Shown piece by piece: positions 47,463-55,992 of a stretch of 64,000 bases of DNA (the first letter of the stretch is position 1; every line of letters starts with the position of its first letter). The translations under genes were made by a program, and so were the position numbers. The notes under the pieces are model-generated. The model was not told the origin of the DNA. It searched no databases and saw only the letters and a list, made by a program, of their open reading frames with translations. The stretch covers positions 310,001 through 374,000 of the forward strand of contig JAWKNW010000003.1 of the NCBI GenBank assembly GCA_041391505.1, read 5' to 3'. This DNA comes from Rhodothermales bacterium. Lineage in GTDB: Bacteria > Bacteroidota > Rhodothermia > Rhodothermales > JAHQVL01.

Positions 47463-47861
47463 TTAAACCCCCTTTCCATAGACGGCATTCGGGTCGAACT
47501 GGGGTTCGCTGGTTACGACGAGATCGTCACCTTCCAGGCTGCGGTAGAAGCAGGAGACGCGCCCCGTATGACAGGCCGCCGCGCCCTGCTGTTCGACCTT
47601 GAAGAGGAGCGCGTCGCCGTCGCAATCGATCGACGCCTGGCGCACGATCTGGGTGTTGCCGCTGCTTTCGCCTTTCACCCACACCTTCTGGCGCGACCGG
47701 CTCCAGTACGTCATCACGCCCGTTTCGATCGTCTGGCGGAGTGTCGCCTCGTTCATGTAGGCCAGCATGAGGACCTCTCCCGTGGCATGATCCTGCGCCA
47801 CTGCGATCACGAGTCCGTCGGCATTAAATTTGACCTGTTCGAGGAGAGCATCGGCGCGCAT
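47463..47861 (-). CDS. hisI: Phosphoribosyl-AMP cyclohydrolase
   Basis: 132 residues from the ATG at 47861 (MRADALLEQVKFNADGLV), matching the family start; the frame is open further upstream but not conserved. Landmarks are VLMLAYMNEATLRQTIETG, YWSRSRQKVWVKGESSGNTQ and the zinc Cys residues in SIDCDGDALL and ACHTGRVSCFYR. It catalyses the third step of histidine synthesis. There is no HisE fusion and no other his gene nearby. Confidence 0.97.
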   Translation of the reverse strand: MRADALLEQVKFNADGLVIAVAQDHATGEVLMLAYMNEATLRQTIETGVMTYWSRSRQKVWVKGESSGNTQIVRQASIDCDGDALLFKVEQQGAAACHTGRVSCFYRSLEGDDLVVTSEPQFDPNAVYGKGV

Positions 47862-47980
47862 GGTGTCGGTGAGGTTTGTTTCGGATGATGAGGGGCACGC
47901 ATGGCCCAGCATGGGTACGATGAACCGTTCTGAAAGCGCACTCCGCGCTTTGGTTTCCGTCGACGACAGATCCCCGGGAT

Positions 47981-48760
47981 ATGGAATCATTTTCTCACGG
48001 CTGGAAAATTCGCCGGCTCGCCGGCCTCGCGCTGATCGTGGCGATGGGGTTCGTCGGCCAGGCCGCCGCCGGGGCGTCGCCCGCCGGCGACGGCGAGGCG
48101 GTGCTGGAGGCGCTCCGCAAGTTACCGCCCCTGGCGATGGACGAGGTGATGTGGCTGGCCCGCTGCATCCTGTCGGAATCGGATCGCGCGGACGAGCAGG
48201 AGCTGGTCGCGTGGGTGGTCCGCAACCGCGTGGAAACGCGCTATCGGGGCGATTCGTACCGCGAGGTCGTCCTCGAACCCCTTCAATTCAGCGCGTTCAA
48301 CACCCCGAGCCCGCGGCGGACCTACCTGCTCGGTCTGAACCAGCACAGCAAGGTCGATAGCTGGCTCGGCGCGCTGCAGGTGGCGATGAAGGTCTACGAC
48401 GCGCCGGATCTGAACCGGCCGCTTTCCCGGGAGACGCGGCATTTCTACAGTCCGGTTTCGATGAAAGGCGGCAAGACGCCGCCGTGGGCGGTGAACGCCA
48501 CGCCGCTCGACCTCGCCGATCGTTCGATCGATCCGAAGCGATTCCTCTTTTTCGAGCAGATCGACGAAAGCCAGGACCCCTTCCTCGCCAGCCAGGCCCC
48601 CACCGAACGGATCCGGTCGTTCCAGGAAGAAACGCGTCAGACGCTGCAGGCGGCGCGGCCGCGGACGTCGACCCGGAGCACGCGGCTTCAGCCGAGCGGA
48701 CGCGTCCTGAGGCCGGCGCGACCCAGCGTCGGCGGCACCCGCAAGGTGGGCTGGAAGTAG
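47981..48760 (+). CDS. SleB-like cell wall hydrolase
   Basis: 259 residues. A signal peptide (LAGLALIVAMGFVGQAAA) is followed by a SleB/Hydrolase_2-type domain: WLARCILSESDRADEQELVA with the probable catalytic Glu, VVRNRVETRY, and QFSAFNTPSP (SleB proteins have QFSxx near here), then FYSPVSM. The tail is Arg/Thr/Pro-rich and disordered. Probably a lytic transglycosylase-type peptidoglycan hydrolase. The domain is recognisable but divergent. Confidence 0.7.
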   Translation: MESFSHGWKIRRLAGLALIVAMGFVGQAAAGASPAGDGEAVLEALRKLPPLAMDEVMWLARCILSESDRADEQELVAWVVRNRVETRYRGDSYREVVLEPLQFSAFNTPSPRRTYLLGLNQHSKVDSWLGALQVAMKVYDAPDLNRPLSRETRHFYSPVSMKGGKTPPWAVNATPLDLADRSIDPKRFLFFEQIDESQDPFLASQAPTERIRSFQEETRQTLQAARPRTSTRSTRLQPSGRVLRPARPSVGGTRKVGWK

Positions 48761-48820
48761 ACGGGACCCCAACGCGAGGATGGCGGGTTACTACCGAAAC
48801 CCAAGCCGCCGCCATCCGCC

Positions 48821-49138
48821 ATGCTCCAGCGCATCGCCCAGCTCCCCCGTCTCGCGCTCATCGCGCTCGTGCGGGGCTATCAGCTGTTTATCTCCCCGCT
48901 TTTTCCCCCGGTGTGCCGGTACCAGCCGACCTGCTCGCAGTATTCGATCCTCGCCCTCCGCAAATACGGCGTCTTCAAGGGGCTGATCCTGACGGCCTAT
49001 CGGCTCGGCCGCTGCCATCCCTGGGGGGGCGAAGGCTACGACCCGCCCCGCTGGTTCGGGGAGGTCGACATCGAAGACGACCACGCCCACACGCACCCGG
49101 CCGCGCCGGTCGATTCACATCCCGCGGCCGTGGATTAA
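48821..49138 (+). CDS. yidD: Membrane protein insertion efficiency factor YidD
   Basis: 105 residues. Core landmarks: LIALVRGYQLFISPLFPP, CRYQPTCSQYSILALRKYG, RLGRCHPWGGEGYDPP. The two Cys-containing motifs are intact. The C-terminal 25 residues form a His/Ala/Pro-rich tail. YidD assists YidC-dependent insertion. It is not next to rnpA or yidC here, so the usual rpmH-rnpA-yidD-yidC cluster is split in this genome. Confidence 0.95.
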   Translation: MLQRIAQLPRLALIALVRGYQLFISPLFPPVCRYQPTCSQYSILALRKYGVFKGLILTAYRLGRCHPWGGEGYDPPRWFGEVDIEDDHAHTHPAAPVDSHPAAVD

Positions 49139-49244
49139 GGGTTCTTCATCTCTTCAAAAAATATTTTTTTGCCCTTTTCAGGCAGAAACAAAGCAATCGA
49201 CCCTCTGTAATCAGCCCTATCAGACGCCGCATGAGGCGATTCCT

Positions 49245-49625
49245 ATGGGCTGCCAGGCTGGTCCGATCCCATCTCATCTCTCCGTTTCCCGGCATGTGCT
49301 TTATGTGCTGGGCGTGCTCGCATTGATTCTTGCCAGCACCGGACAGCCGGCCCTCGCCGTCCCCGCCATGCCCGGGCCGCACCCCGTAGTGGCCCAGCCT
49401 TCCGCGCATGACGCCCAGGGGTTCATCCCGTCCGAGGTCATGCCGACGCTCCTGCTGATGGGTTCCATGGATCGAGAGGTCGCCCGCGTCATCGCGCTCT
49501 CGATCTGGGGCGCCAGCGGCGGGGACACCCGGGATGTACGGCCGGCGTCTGAAAACAACAAGGCCGGGACGGGGCTGTTGACGCCGAGTCACCGGCATCT
49601 CAGGCTGCATATCCTTCGGATTTAG
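49245..49625 (+). CDS. Small exported protein, uncertain
   Basis: 126 residues. A hydrophobic helix followed by an Ala-x-Ala site (VLYVLGVLALILASTGQPALA, split as residues 18-30 and 31-38) looks like a signal peptide. The rest has no recognisable domain. No Shine-Dalgarno sequence. It lies between yidD and another small ORF. It may be spurious; it is retained because the signal peptide is well formed and the gap would otherwise be empty. Confidence 0.35.
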   Translation: MGCQAGPIPSHLSVSRHVLYVLGVLALILASTGQPALAVPAMPGPHPVVAQPSAHDAQGFIPSEVMPTLLLMGSMDREVARVIALSIWGASGGDTRDVRPASENNKAGTGLLTPSHRHLRLHILRI

Positions 49626-49733
49626 CGAGGCGATCCCGGCTTCTAGCCGGGCACGACGCGCGTCATAACGCGTCCTATCCCTTCCCTTCCTCGCTAACGC
49701 GTCGGTCGACATCGCGCGAACGACGCTACGACC

Positions 49734-49991
49734 ATGGCCTACTCCATATCCCGTTTCGAAACCCCGCAAACCGTTCCCGACGAGGAGCGCTTCCACTATC
49801 TCGTCAACCCGACGCCCCGCACGGCCAGAGCGCGTCAAAAACGACAGGCGCCGCAGGCCGCGCCCACGCCGCCGCCCTCGTCGGGCTGGGTGATGCCTCT
49901 GCTGGTGGCCCTTTTCCTCCTGGGGGTCTCCCTGATCGCGTTTGTGCTCTACGCGTCGCTCCACAATCCGGCGACCTTCACGGGCCCCTGA
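49734..49991 (+). CDS. Small single-pass membrane protein
   Basis: 85 residues. A soluble, basic and Pro/Ala/Gln-rich N-terminus (about 1-50) is followed by a C-terminal transmembrane helix (VMPLLVALFLLGVSLIAFVL) and a short tail. It is followed 50 bp later by a strong plus-strand terminator, which supports its being the last gene of a transcript. Function unknown. Confidence 0.6.
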   Translation: MAYSISRFETPQTVPDEERFHYLVNPTPRTARARQKRQAPQAAPTPPPSSGWVMPLLVALFLLGVSLIAFVLYASLHNPATFTGP

Positions 49992-50042
49992 TCGGTAGGA
50001 ACGAGGGACCGATGAGATACTCGGTTCGTTGCGCTATCTTGA

Positions 50043-50077
50043 GAGGCCGGCGCCCGGTTGCGCCGGCCTCTTTTTTT
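50043..50077 (+). terminator. Intrinsic terminator before moaB
   Basis: A perfect 11-bp stem GAGGCCGGCGC / GCGCCGGCCTC with a 6-nt loop is followed by seven T. It ends the transcript of the small membrane-protein gene at 49734-49991. Confidence 0.95.
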
Positions 50078-50114
50078 GCCGGATCACGCCCGGACCGAAA
50101 CCAGACCTGTCCTC

Positions 50115-50621
50115 ATGAGCCACGACGAACACCAGCAACTCGCGCGCGACACACCGGTCCGTGTCGCCGTCATCACCGTCAGCGACACGCGAACCGAGGA
50201 GACTGATACCAGCGGCGCGCTGATGAAGACGCTCATCGTCAACGCCGGCCATACGGTGGTCGACTACCGGATCGTTCCGGACGAGCCGGCCCGCATCGGC
50301 CCCCTGCTCGACACCCTGGGCAAGGAGGCGGACGTGATCCTGCTGAACGGCGGAACCGGCATCAGCCGGCGAGACACCACGTTCGAGGCCGTCTCCGGGC
50401 GCCTGGACAAGGTCCTGCCCGGCTTTGGCGAACTCTTCAGGATGCTTTCCTACGAGCAGATCGGGTCCGGCGCGATGCTGTCGCGCGCCACGGCCGGCGT
50501 CATGGGGCGCACGCTCGTCTTCTCGACGCCCGGATCGACCAACGCCGTGCGGCTGGCAATGGAAAAGCTCATCGTGCCGGAGCTGGCGCACCTGGTGTGG
50601 GAGACGGTGAGGCAAGGGTGA
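50115..50621 (+). CDS. moaB: Molybdenum cofactor biosynthesis protein MoaB/MogA family
   Basis: 168 residues from the ATG at 50115; the longer frame begins inside the terminator. Landmarks are AVITVSDTRTEETDTSG, the substrate loop LLNGGTGISRRDTTFEAV and the FSTPGSTNAVRLAME helix. The family adenylates molybdopterin (MogA/Cnx1G) or binds it (MoaB). No other molybdenum gene is nearby. MoaB is favoured by length and the DYRIVPDE segment. Confidence 0.9.
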   Translation: MSHDEHQQLARDTPVRVAVITVSDTRTEETDTSGALMKTLIVNAGHTVVDYRIVPDEPARIGPLLDTLGKEADVILLNGGTGISRRDTTFEAVSGRLDKVLPGFGELFRMLSYEQIGSGAMLSRATAGVMGRTLVFSTPGSTNAVRLAMEKLIVPELAHLVWETVRQG

Positions 50622-50630
50622 CAGGGGCTG

Positions 50631-50721
50631 TGGTTCAACGTCGGAGGGTCAAGGTTCAAGGTATTTGGGTATCCCGTGCGTTGAACTGCATACGTTGAGC
50701 CTTGCACCTCATAACCTGGAG
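50631..50721. repeat. Heptad element after moaB
   Basis: Words close to AGGTTCA at 7-bp spacing (50631-50672) face words close to GTTGAGC/CTTGCAC (50680-50721). The best-paired core is CAAGGTTCAA with TTGAGCCTTG (one G-U). It is less regular than the copies at 23399 and 47351, so probably an older member. It lies between moaB and cysS on the same strand. Confidence 0.7.
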
Positions 50722-50837
50722 CCTCCTGGTTCGAACCGTGCCCGTCGGCACTTTGGGATCAAGCGTGTGTATAAGCCCGCACGCCGGCGAAAACCGGCAA
50801 CGCATCTTCATTTGCCGTCGTATTTGGTAGTCCGCCC

Positions 50838-52358
50838 ATGCCGTCGCATCCGCCCTTTCAGTTGTTCAATACGCTGACCGGTGAAGTCCATGAAATCACC
50901 CCGCTCGAACCCGATCACCTGCGGATGTATAGCTGCGGTCCGACCGTCTATTCCTATGCCCACATCGGTAATTTCCGGACGTTTTTGACCTCCGACCTCA
51001 TCACCCGCGTCGCGAAGGCCATCGGGTGGAAGACGACGTATGTGAGCAACATCACGGACGTCGGTCACCTGACGGAGGACGACTTCGCGGATGCCGGCGG
51101 CGAGGACAAGATGGCGAAGGCGCTGCGCTCAAAGGAAGGCGAGCGGTTCGTCAACATCTGGGACCTGGCCCGGTATTACACCGACGCCCTGCTCGACGAC
51201 TGGAACACCCTCAACCTGCGGCATCCCGACGTTCGCCCCCGCGCTACCGAACACGTCACCCAGCAGATCGAAGCGATCGAAACCCTGATCGCCCGCGGGC
51301 ACGCGTACGAAACCGACAGCGGCGTCTATTTCAGCGTGAGCAGCTTTCCGGACTACGGCAAGCTCTCGGGGAATAACACGGCCGAACAGCTCGAGAATGC
51401 GGTACGCGACGTGGTGGTGGACAGCAGCAAGCGCGACCCGCGCGACTTCGCGCTGTGGAAGAAGGACGACAAACACCTGATGCAGTGGTACAGTCCATTC
51501 GGCCGCGGCTTTCCGGGCTGGCACATCGAGTGCTCGGTGATGTCGATGCAGTACCTCGGGCCGCACCTCGATCTCCACGCCGGCGGCGAGGACCTCATCT
51601 TCCCGCACCACGAATGCGAGATCGCACAGTCGGAAGGCCTCACCGGCGAGCCGTTCGCCACGGTGTGGGCGCACACGCGTTTCCTCCAGGTGGAAGGCGA
51701 GAAGATGTCCAAGAGCAAGGGCAACTTCTTCACCGTGCGCGACCTCACTCGCCCCGTCTCCGAAGGCGGCAAGGGCATCGAACCGCTGGCCCTGCGGCTC
51801 GCGCTGATCTCCGGGCAGTACCGCAAGCCGTTCAACTTCACGTTCAAAAACGTCAACGACTGCGTCCGTATCGTGGGCCGCTACCGCGACGCGCTCGCCA
51901 TCGCCGACGCCGGCATCGCCGCGGGCGAGCCGGGCGAAGACCACGTGGGAAGCCGGCTGGACGCGATCTTCGAACGTACGCTGAACGCGCTCCTCGACGA
52001 CCTGAACACGCCGGAAGCCCTCGCCGCCGCCCTCGAAGGCGCGAAGCTGATCAACGGGATGAAGACGCTCAACGGCGCGTCGGCCCGGAGCGCACGCGCC
52101 TGGCTCGAGCGCATCAACGATTTGCTGGGCATCATCTGGCACGACGAGCCGCTCGTCGCGGCAGCGACCGAGCCGGCTGTGGATCCCCTCGCCGAGCAGG
52201 TCGAAAACCTCCTCAAGGAGCGCACCGTCGCCCGCCGCACCCGCGACTTCGCCCGCGCCGACGCCATCCGCGCCGAACTGGATGCCCTGGGCATCGACGT
52301 AATGGACTCGCCGGAAGGATCGACGTGGCGGCGGAAACCGCCTGTCATTGGCGAGTAG
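50838..52358 (+). CDS. cysS: Cysteinyl-tRNA synthetase
   Basis: 506 residues. The first zinc Cys is in CGPTVYSYAHIGNFRT, with the HIGH-type motif HIGN. The zinc site continues with GWHIECSVMS and HHECEIAQSEG, and the KMSKS loop is EKMSKSKGNFF. The anticodon-binding helical domain has DFARADAIRAELDALGIDVMD. It charges tRNA-Cys. The C-terminus is slightly longer than the E. coli enzyme. No Shine-Dalgarno sequence. Confidence 0.98.
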   Translation: MPSHPPFQLFNTLTGEVHEITPLEPDHLRMYSCGPTVYSYAHIGNFRTFLTSDLITRVAKAIGWKTTYVSNITDVGHLTEDDFADAGGEDKMAKALRSKEGERFVNIWDLARYYTDALLDDWNTLNLRHPDVRPRATEHVTQQIEAIETLIARGHAYETDSGVYFSVSSFPDYGKLSGNNTAEQLENAVRDVVVDSSKRDPRDFALWKKDDKHLMQWYSPFGRGFPGWHIECSVMSMQYLGPHLDLHAGGEDLIFPHHECEIAQSEGLTGEPFATVWAHTRFLQVEGEKMSKSKGNFFTVRDLTRPVSEGGKGIEPLALRLALISGQYRKPFNFTFKNVNDCVRIVGRYRDALAIADAGIAAGEPGEDHVGSRLDAIFERTLNALLDDLNTPEALAAALEGAKLINGMKTLNGASARSARAWLERINDLLGIIWHDEPLVAAATEPAVDPLAEQVENLLKERTVARRTRDFARADAIRAELDALGIDVMDSPEGSTWRRKPPVIGE

Positions 52359-52371
52359 CGATCGATAAATC

Positions 52372-53373
52372 ATGAAACTCCCCCCTCTGGATCTCCCCCA
52401 TCGTCCGCGGCGGATGCGCCGTACGGAGAACCTGCACCGGCTCAACCGGGAGACGCGGCTGGCGGTCGACAACCTCATCGCGCCGCTTTTTGTCGTGGAA
52501 GGCGAGCAGGTGCGCCAGCCGATCGATGCGATGCCGGGGCAGTACCGTTTTTCGATCGACACCCTCGTCGAGGAAGCGCGGGTGATTCACGAACTCGGCA
52601 TCCCGGGCGTGGCGCTGTTTCCGGCGATCGCCGAATCGTTGAAGGACCCGAAAGGGAGCGAGGGCCTCAACCCGTACGGCCTCTTCCCCCGCGCCATCCG
52701 GGCAATCAAGGAGGCCTTGCCGGATTTGCTCGTCATATCGGATGTGGCGCTCGATCCGTATTCGTCGGATGGGCACGACGGGGTAGTGCACGGGGGCGCG
52801 ATCGACAACGATCCATCCGTCGAGATCCTGGCCCGGATGGCCGTGGTGCAGGCGGAGGCCGGCGCCGACATCATCGCGCCGTCCGACATGATGGACGGAC
52901 GCGTCGGCGCCCTGCGCGATGCGCTCGATGCCGCCGGCTACACGGACCGCGCCATCCTCGCCTACACCGCCAAGTACGCGTCGGCTTTTTACGGCCCGTT
53001 CCGGGAAGCGCTCGACTCCGCCCCGCGCACGCGCGACGGGATCCCCGGTGACAAAAAAACCTACCAGATGGACCCCGCCAACGCCCGCGAGGCGCTGCGG
53101 GAAGCCGCGCTGGACCTCGACGAAGGCGCCGACATGGTGATGGTGAAGCCGGCGGTCAACTACCTCGACGTCATCTACCGCCTCCGCGAAATGTCCGACG
53201 TCCCCGTGGCCGCCTACCACGTCAGCGGCGAATACGCGATGATCAAGGCGGCCGTCGCCCGCGGCTGGCTCGACGAGCGCAGCGCCGTCATGGAGACCCT
53301 CACCGCCATCCGCCGCGCCGGCGCGGACGTCATCCTGACCTACTTCGCGCGGCAGGCCGCGGGATGGCTGTAG
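52372..53373 (+). CDS. hemB: Delta-aminolevulinic acid dehydratase, zinc-independent type
   Basis: 333 residues. Schiff-base lysines are in TAKYASAFYGPFREA and MVMVKPAVNYLD. The region that binds catalytic zinc in E. coli (three Cys) reads DVALDPYSSDGHDG here, with Ala/Asp/Ser/Asp. This is the Pseudomonas-like magnesium-dependent type. It condenses two 5-aminolevulinate molecules to porphobilinogen in haem synthesis. It follows cysS by 13 bp and is probably co-transcribed. Confidence 0.97.
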   Translation: MKLPPLDLPHRPRRMRRTENLHRLNRETRLAVDNLIAPLFVVEGEQVRQPIDAMPGQYRFSIDTLVEEARVIHELGIPGVALFPAIAESLKDPKGSEGLNPYGLFPRAIRAIKEALPDLLVISDVALDPYSSDGHDGVVHGGAIDNDPSVEILARMAVVQAEAGADIIAPSDMMDGRVGALRDALDAAGYTDRAILAYTAKYASAFYGPFREALDSAPRTRDGIPGDKKTYQMDPANAREALREAALDLDEGADMVMVKPAVNYLDVIYRLREMSDVPVAAYHVSGEYAMIKAAVARGWLDERSAVMETLTAIRRAGADVILTYFARQAAGWL

Positions 53374-53392
53374 GAGTGCGAATTGCACATCG

Positions 53393-53398
53393 TATAAT
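53393..53398 (+). promoter_or_regulatory. Candidate -10 box before the HhH-GPD gene
   Basis: A perfect TATAAT lies 20 bp after the hemB stop and 84 bp before the next start. No matching -35 box is present at 16-18 bp. It lies in an imperfect GTGCGA / TCGCAC inverted repeat. Confidence 0.3.
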
Positions 53399-53420
53399 GA
53401 AAATCGCACATTGACAGCAC

Positions 53421-53476
53421 GTATCCCGGCACGAGCATCCAGAATCGAGCATCCAGTAACCCGAATCCTGCATCCC
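53421..53476. repeat. One-sided heptad array with a GNATCCN word
   Basis: Eight consecutive 7-bp words of the form GNATCCN fill the 56 bp immediately before the HhH-GPD start. No long complementary arm is seen, so it would not form a hairpin. The word is shared with the right arm of the element at 26674-26701 and with the pair at 41973. Confidence 0.75.
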
Positions 53477-53481
53477 ACACC

Positions 53482-53982
53482 ATGAAACACATCGACTACA
53501 GCCACATGGAAGGCGGACTCGTCCGCATGATGGACCGGTTCAAGGAAGAGGGGACGCTCACGGGCGACCGTGACGCGGACGACTACATCCGCCAATCGCC
53601 CAACGCCGCGCTTCTCGGGCTGCTGTACGACCAGCGGGTGCGGGCCGAGTATGCCTTCATGGGGCCGCAGCGGCTCCACGAAAAGCTGGGGCATCTCGAC
53701 ATGAAGCAGATCGCCGCTCACGATCCGGACGCCTTCAAGGTGCTATTTGGCGAGCCGCCGGCGGTGCACCGGTTTACCAACAAGATGGCGGACATGACCC
53801 AGGCCGTCGCCGCGATTATTGCGGATCAATATGCCGGCAATGCCGCCGGCCTGTGGAACGACGACGCGCCGTTCGACGTGATCCGCAAGCGCGTCCAGGC
53901 CCTGCCGGGCTTCGGGGCGCAGAAGTCCGAGAAGATGAAATACGTCCTCCACTACTTCGGCTTCCGGGACCTCAGCGAGTGA
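53482..53982 (+). CDS. HhH-GPD family protein
   Basis: 166 residues. The C-terminal half has a helix-hairpin-helix LPGFGAQKSEKMKYVLHY preceded by FDVIRKRVQ, as in uncharacterised HhH-GPD proteins (TIGR03252 type). The N-terminal half has LLYDQRVRAEYAFMGPQRL. The Asp/Lys catalytic residues of DNA glycosylases are not clear, so DNA binding is likelier than base excision. It starts directly after a heptad array. Confidence 0.8.
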   Translation: MKHIDYSHMEGGLVRMMDRFKEEGTLTGDRDADDYIRQSPNAALLGLLYDQRVRAEYAFMGPQRLHEKLGHLDMKQIAAHDPDAFKVLFGEPPAVHRFTNKMADMTQAVAAIIADQYAGNAAGLWNDDAPFDVIRKRVQALPGFGAQKSEKMKYVLHYFGFRDLSE

Positions 53983-53985
53983 CGT

Positions 53986-54339
53986 TCAGATCGACGTCAG
54001 GATATCCCCACCCTCTTCCCGGGCCTTGAGCAGGCTGTTGATCCGGTGCGTGAGCCGGCCTGCTTCCGGGGCGTCGATCTTGCGCTCGCGCTTGCCACGC
54101 GCCTTGAGCCGGATGGTGCCGTCGATCTGGTAGGTGATCACCATTTCACACACGCCGGCGCGGCGTACCACGTGGCGCGTCTGCCCGATGGGGTCGCGGT
54201 AAACCATCAGGAGGTAGTCGTTGTATTTGTTGTGTTCGACGACGAGGAGGTCTTCCGACTCGTACGAGAAGGGCTGCGAGGTCGAGGCGCAGCCGGCGAG
54301 CAAAAAGAGTGTCGCCAGCGCGAGCGAAAGGCGATGCAT
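53986..54339 (-). CDS. Small lipoprotein
   Basis: 117 residues. Lipobox LFLLAGC with Cys17. It has the beta segments YNDYLLMVYRDPIG and CEMVITYQIDGTIRLK. No family recognised. It converges with the HhH-GPD gene, with a 3-bp gap between stop codons. Confidence 0.7.
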   Translation of the reverse strand: MHRLSLALATLFLLAGCASTSQPFSYESEDLLVVEHNKYNDYLLMVYRDPIGQTRHVVRRAGVCEMVITYQIDGTIRLKARGKRERKIDAPEAGRLTHRINSLLKAREEGGDILTSI

Positions 54340-54501
54340 GGACGGGCCCGATCGGGTGATACAAGGAGATCAGTATCTCTCTAGCATCGGAAGCGTTCGC
54401 GGACACTTTATCGGTTCGAGGATTATGGGCTGAAGTTCAAGATCGGCCCTGAGTATGGGGTGGGATGTCAGGCGCGAAGGATGAGCAGGGTTCAGACAGG
54501 T

Positions 54502-55278
54502 TCAGCGCGTACACAATACGGCGTAATGCGCATGATAAAACCTGGTCCATGCCGCACCGAACAGACGAGGCCCCAGATCTTCGGTGCATCGCTTGATCAG
54601 ACGCGTCGTCATGCCCGATGAGCCGTAGGCGAACTGGAAGGTCTCCCTGTCCAGATAGGGCGCGTACGCATGGGACCGTACGATCTGCCAGCCGGCACGC
54701 CGAATCAGGGCGTCGCACGTCGATCGATCAAAGAACTGCACGTGCCCGGCGGGGTGGCGCGAACGATCGGAAAAACGCGCCTTGAGCCGCCCCAGCGGCA
54801 GGTTCTCCAGCGGCACTTCAACGATGAGGTACGGCGCCGGCACCGCCCGCAAGCCACCCAGAAAGGTCTCGGGTTCTTCGAGGTGTTCTACGACATGGCT
54901 CGCGACCATGAGATCATACCCTCCCGGCGTCGCAAAGGGATCGGGAGTGACCATGATATCGGCAACCGTGGCCTGGATTCCGGCCTCGGTCCTCCTCAGT
55001 TCGTCAATGGCCTCCTGCGAGAAATCGACCGCGAAATGAGATATCCCCACCCCGACGCGGCGTAGGCGTGCGATCACGGCGCCCGTTCCCGCACCGATTT
55101 CGAGGACGGTCTGTGGGCGCAGCCGTTCGGTGCTCAAAAGCGCCTGGATGGCGGCAGCCTTCTGGGGAGCGGTCCGCCGCAGCCACTCGGCCTCACGCTG
55201 GAGATCGCCTCGGTAGACGCCGGCATAGTAGTCCCTGCCGGATTGCCCGGAAGAAAGCGGCGAATCGATACGATGCAT
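54502..55278 (-). CDS. Class I SAM-dependent methyltransferase
   Basis: 258 residues. Motif I TVLEIGAGTGAVIARL (residues 58-73), FAVDFSQEAI (motif II) and YDLMVASHVVEHLEEPE (motif IV region), typical of the Methyltransf_11/23 group. The C-terminal part has FFDRSTCDALIRRAGW, found in methyltransferases of surface polysaccharide or small-molecule pathways. Substrate unknown. A decayed heptad-like stretch lies in the 162-bp gap on its 3' side. Confidence 0.88.
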   Translation of the reverse strand: MHRIDSPLSSGQSGRDYYAGVYRGDLQREAEWLRRTAPQKAAAIQALLSTERLRPQTVLEIGAGTGAVIARLRRVGVGISHFAVDFSQEAIDELRRTEAGIQATVADIMVTPDPFATPGGYDLMVASHVVEHLEEPETFLGGLRAVPAPYLIVEVPLENLPLGRLKARFSDRSRHPAGHVQFFDRSTCDALIRRAGWQIVRSHAYAPYLDRETFQFAYGSSGMTTRLIKRCTEDLGPRLFGAAWTRFYHAHYAVLCTR

Positions 55279-55428
55279 TCGATGGACTGACTTGAGAAAT
55301 GACCCGGGGGGAGAAAGATACTACATCGCTGGGTTAGCACGCTGCTAATTCTTTGCACCAGAGCGCTACGTTTTCAACGATCCCGCATCCCCCTCCACGG
55401 GTCGCTTCACGGAACCGTGCGGCATCGT

Positions 55429-55992
55429 TCAGTAATACGATTCGATGTTGTTGCCGAACTGCTTCCCCTTCGCCGACATGGCCACCAGATGCGCCAGCCG
55501 TTTTTCGAACTCGCCGCCCGGCCGCGGGCGGGCGTGGTCGACGTAGGCGATGCGGATGCGCTGGTACGCCGGCGAGGTCGACTGGAAAAAGGCCCACGCC
55601 GCCGGCTCGGCCCGGAGCGCCTCCAGGATGTCGGGCGGCGCGACAAACGGCTCCTGCGCGAGGCGCTCGGCCTCGGCGGCCAGCGCCGGCATCAGCCGGC
55701 CGGCTGCGAGCAGGCGAGCCATCCGCTCGCGGTTCGTCTGTGAGTAGCCGCTGCCCTTCTTGCGCGGGCTGAACCGCTGCGCGTGGCGATCCGCGTCGAG
55801 CCCCTTCCGAATGCTGTCGATCCAACCGAAACACAGCGCCTCCTCGACGGCGTCGTTGTAGGAGACGCTGGGGGTGCCGGCGCGTTTGACGTAGGTGACG
55901 AGCCAGATCTCGGCAGCCGTCGCGTGATTCGCCTCCAGCCAGGCTCGCCAGTCTGCCCGGGTCGGGGCGAAAAAGGTGTCGGAGATGATCAT
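55429..55992 (-). CDS. YdeI/OmpD-associated family protein
   Basis: 187 residues from the ATG at 55992. N-terminal DUF1801/YdeI-type segment WRAWLEANHATAAEIWLV, then EEALCFGWIDSIRKGLD and FSPRKKGSGYSQTN. These are landmarks of YdeI-like proteins that E. coli links to peptide-antibiotic tolerance through OmpD/OmpF-like porins. Its start overlaps the stop of the upstream gene by ATGA. The end carries FGNNIESYY. Confidence 0.82.
   Translation of the reverse strand: MIISDTFFAPTRADWRAWLEANHATAAEIWLVTYVKRAGTPSVSYNDAVEEALCFGWIDSIRKGLDADRHAQRFSPRKKGSGYSQTNRERMARLLAAGRLMPALAAEAERLAQEPFVAPPDILEALRAEPAAWAFFQSTSPAYQRIRIAYVDHARPRPGGEFEKRLAHLVAMSAKGKQFGNNIESYY

Noticed and set aside
49156..49170. AAAAAATATTTTTT-type tract after yidD
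   Set aside because: Self-complementary and AT-rich, but it has no GC stem, so I did not call a terminator.
48484..49326. A 280-codon plus-strand open frame
   Set aside because: It overlaps the SleB-like and yidD genes in another frame, and its product is a Pro/Arg-rich shadow.
54414..54442. Heptad-like words near the methyltransferase 3' end
   Set aside because: Resembles the element at 56418 over about 13 of 16 bases, but the 7-bp phase is lost and no arm is present. Possibly a decayed copy; not counted.
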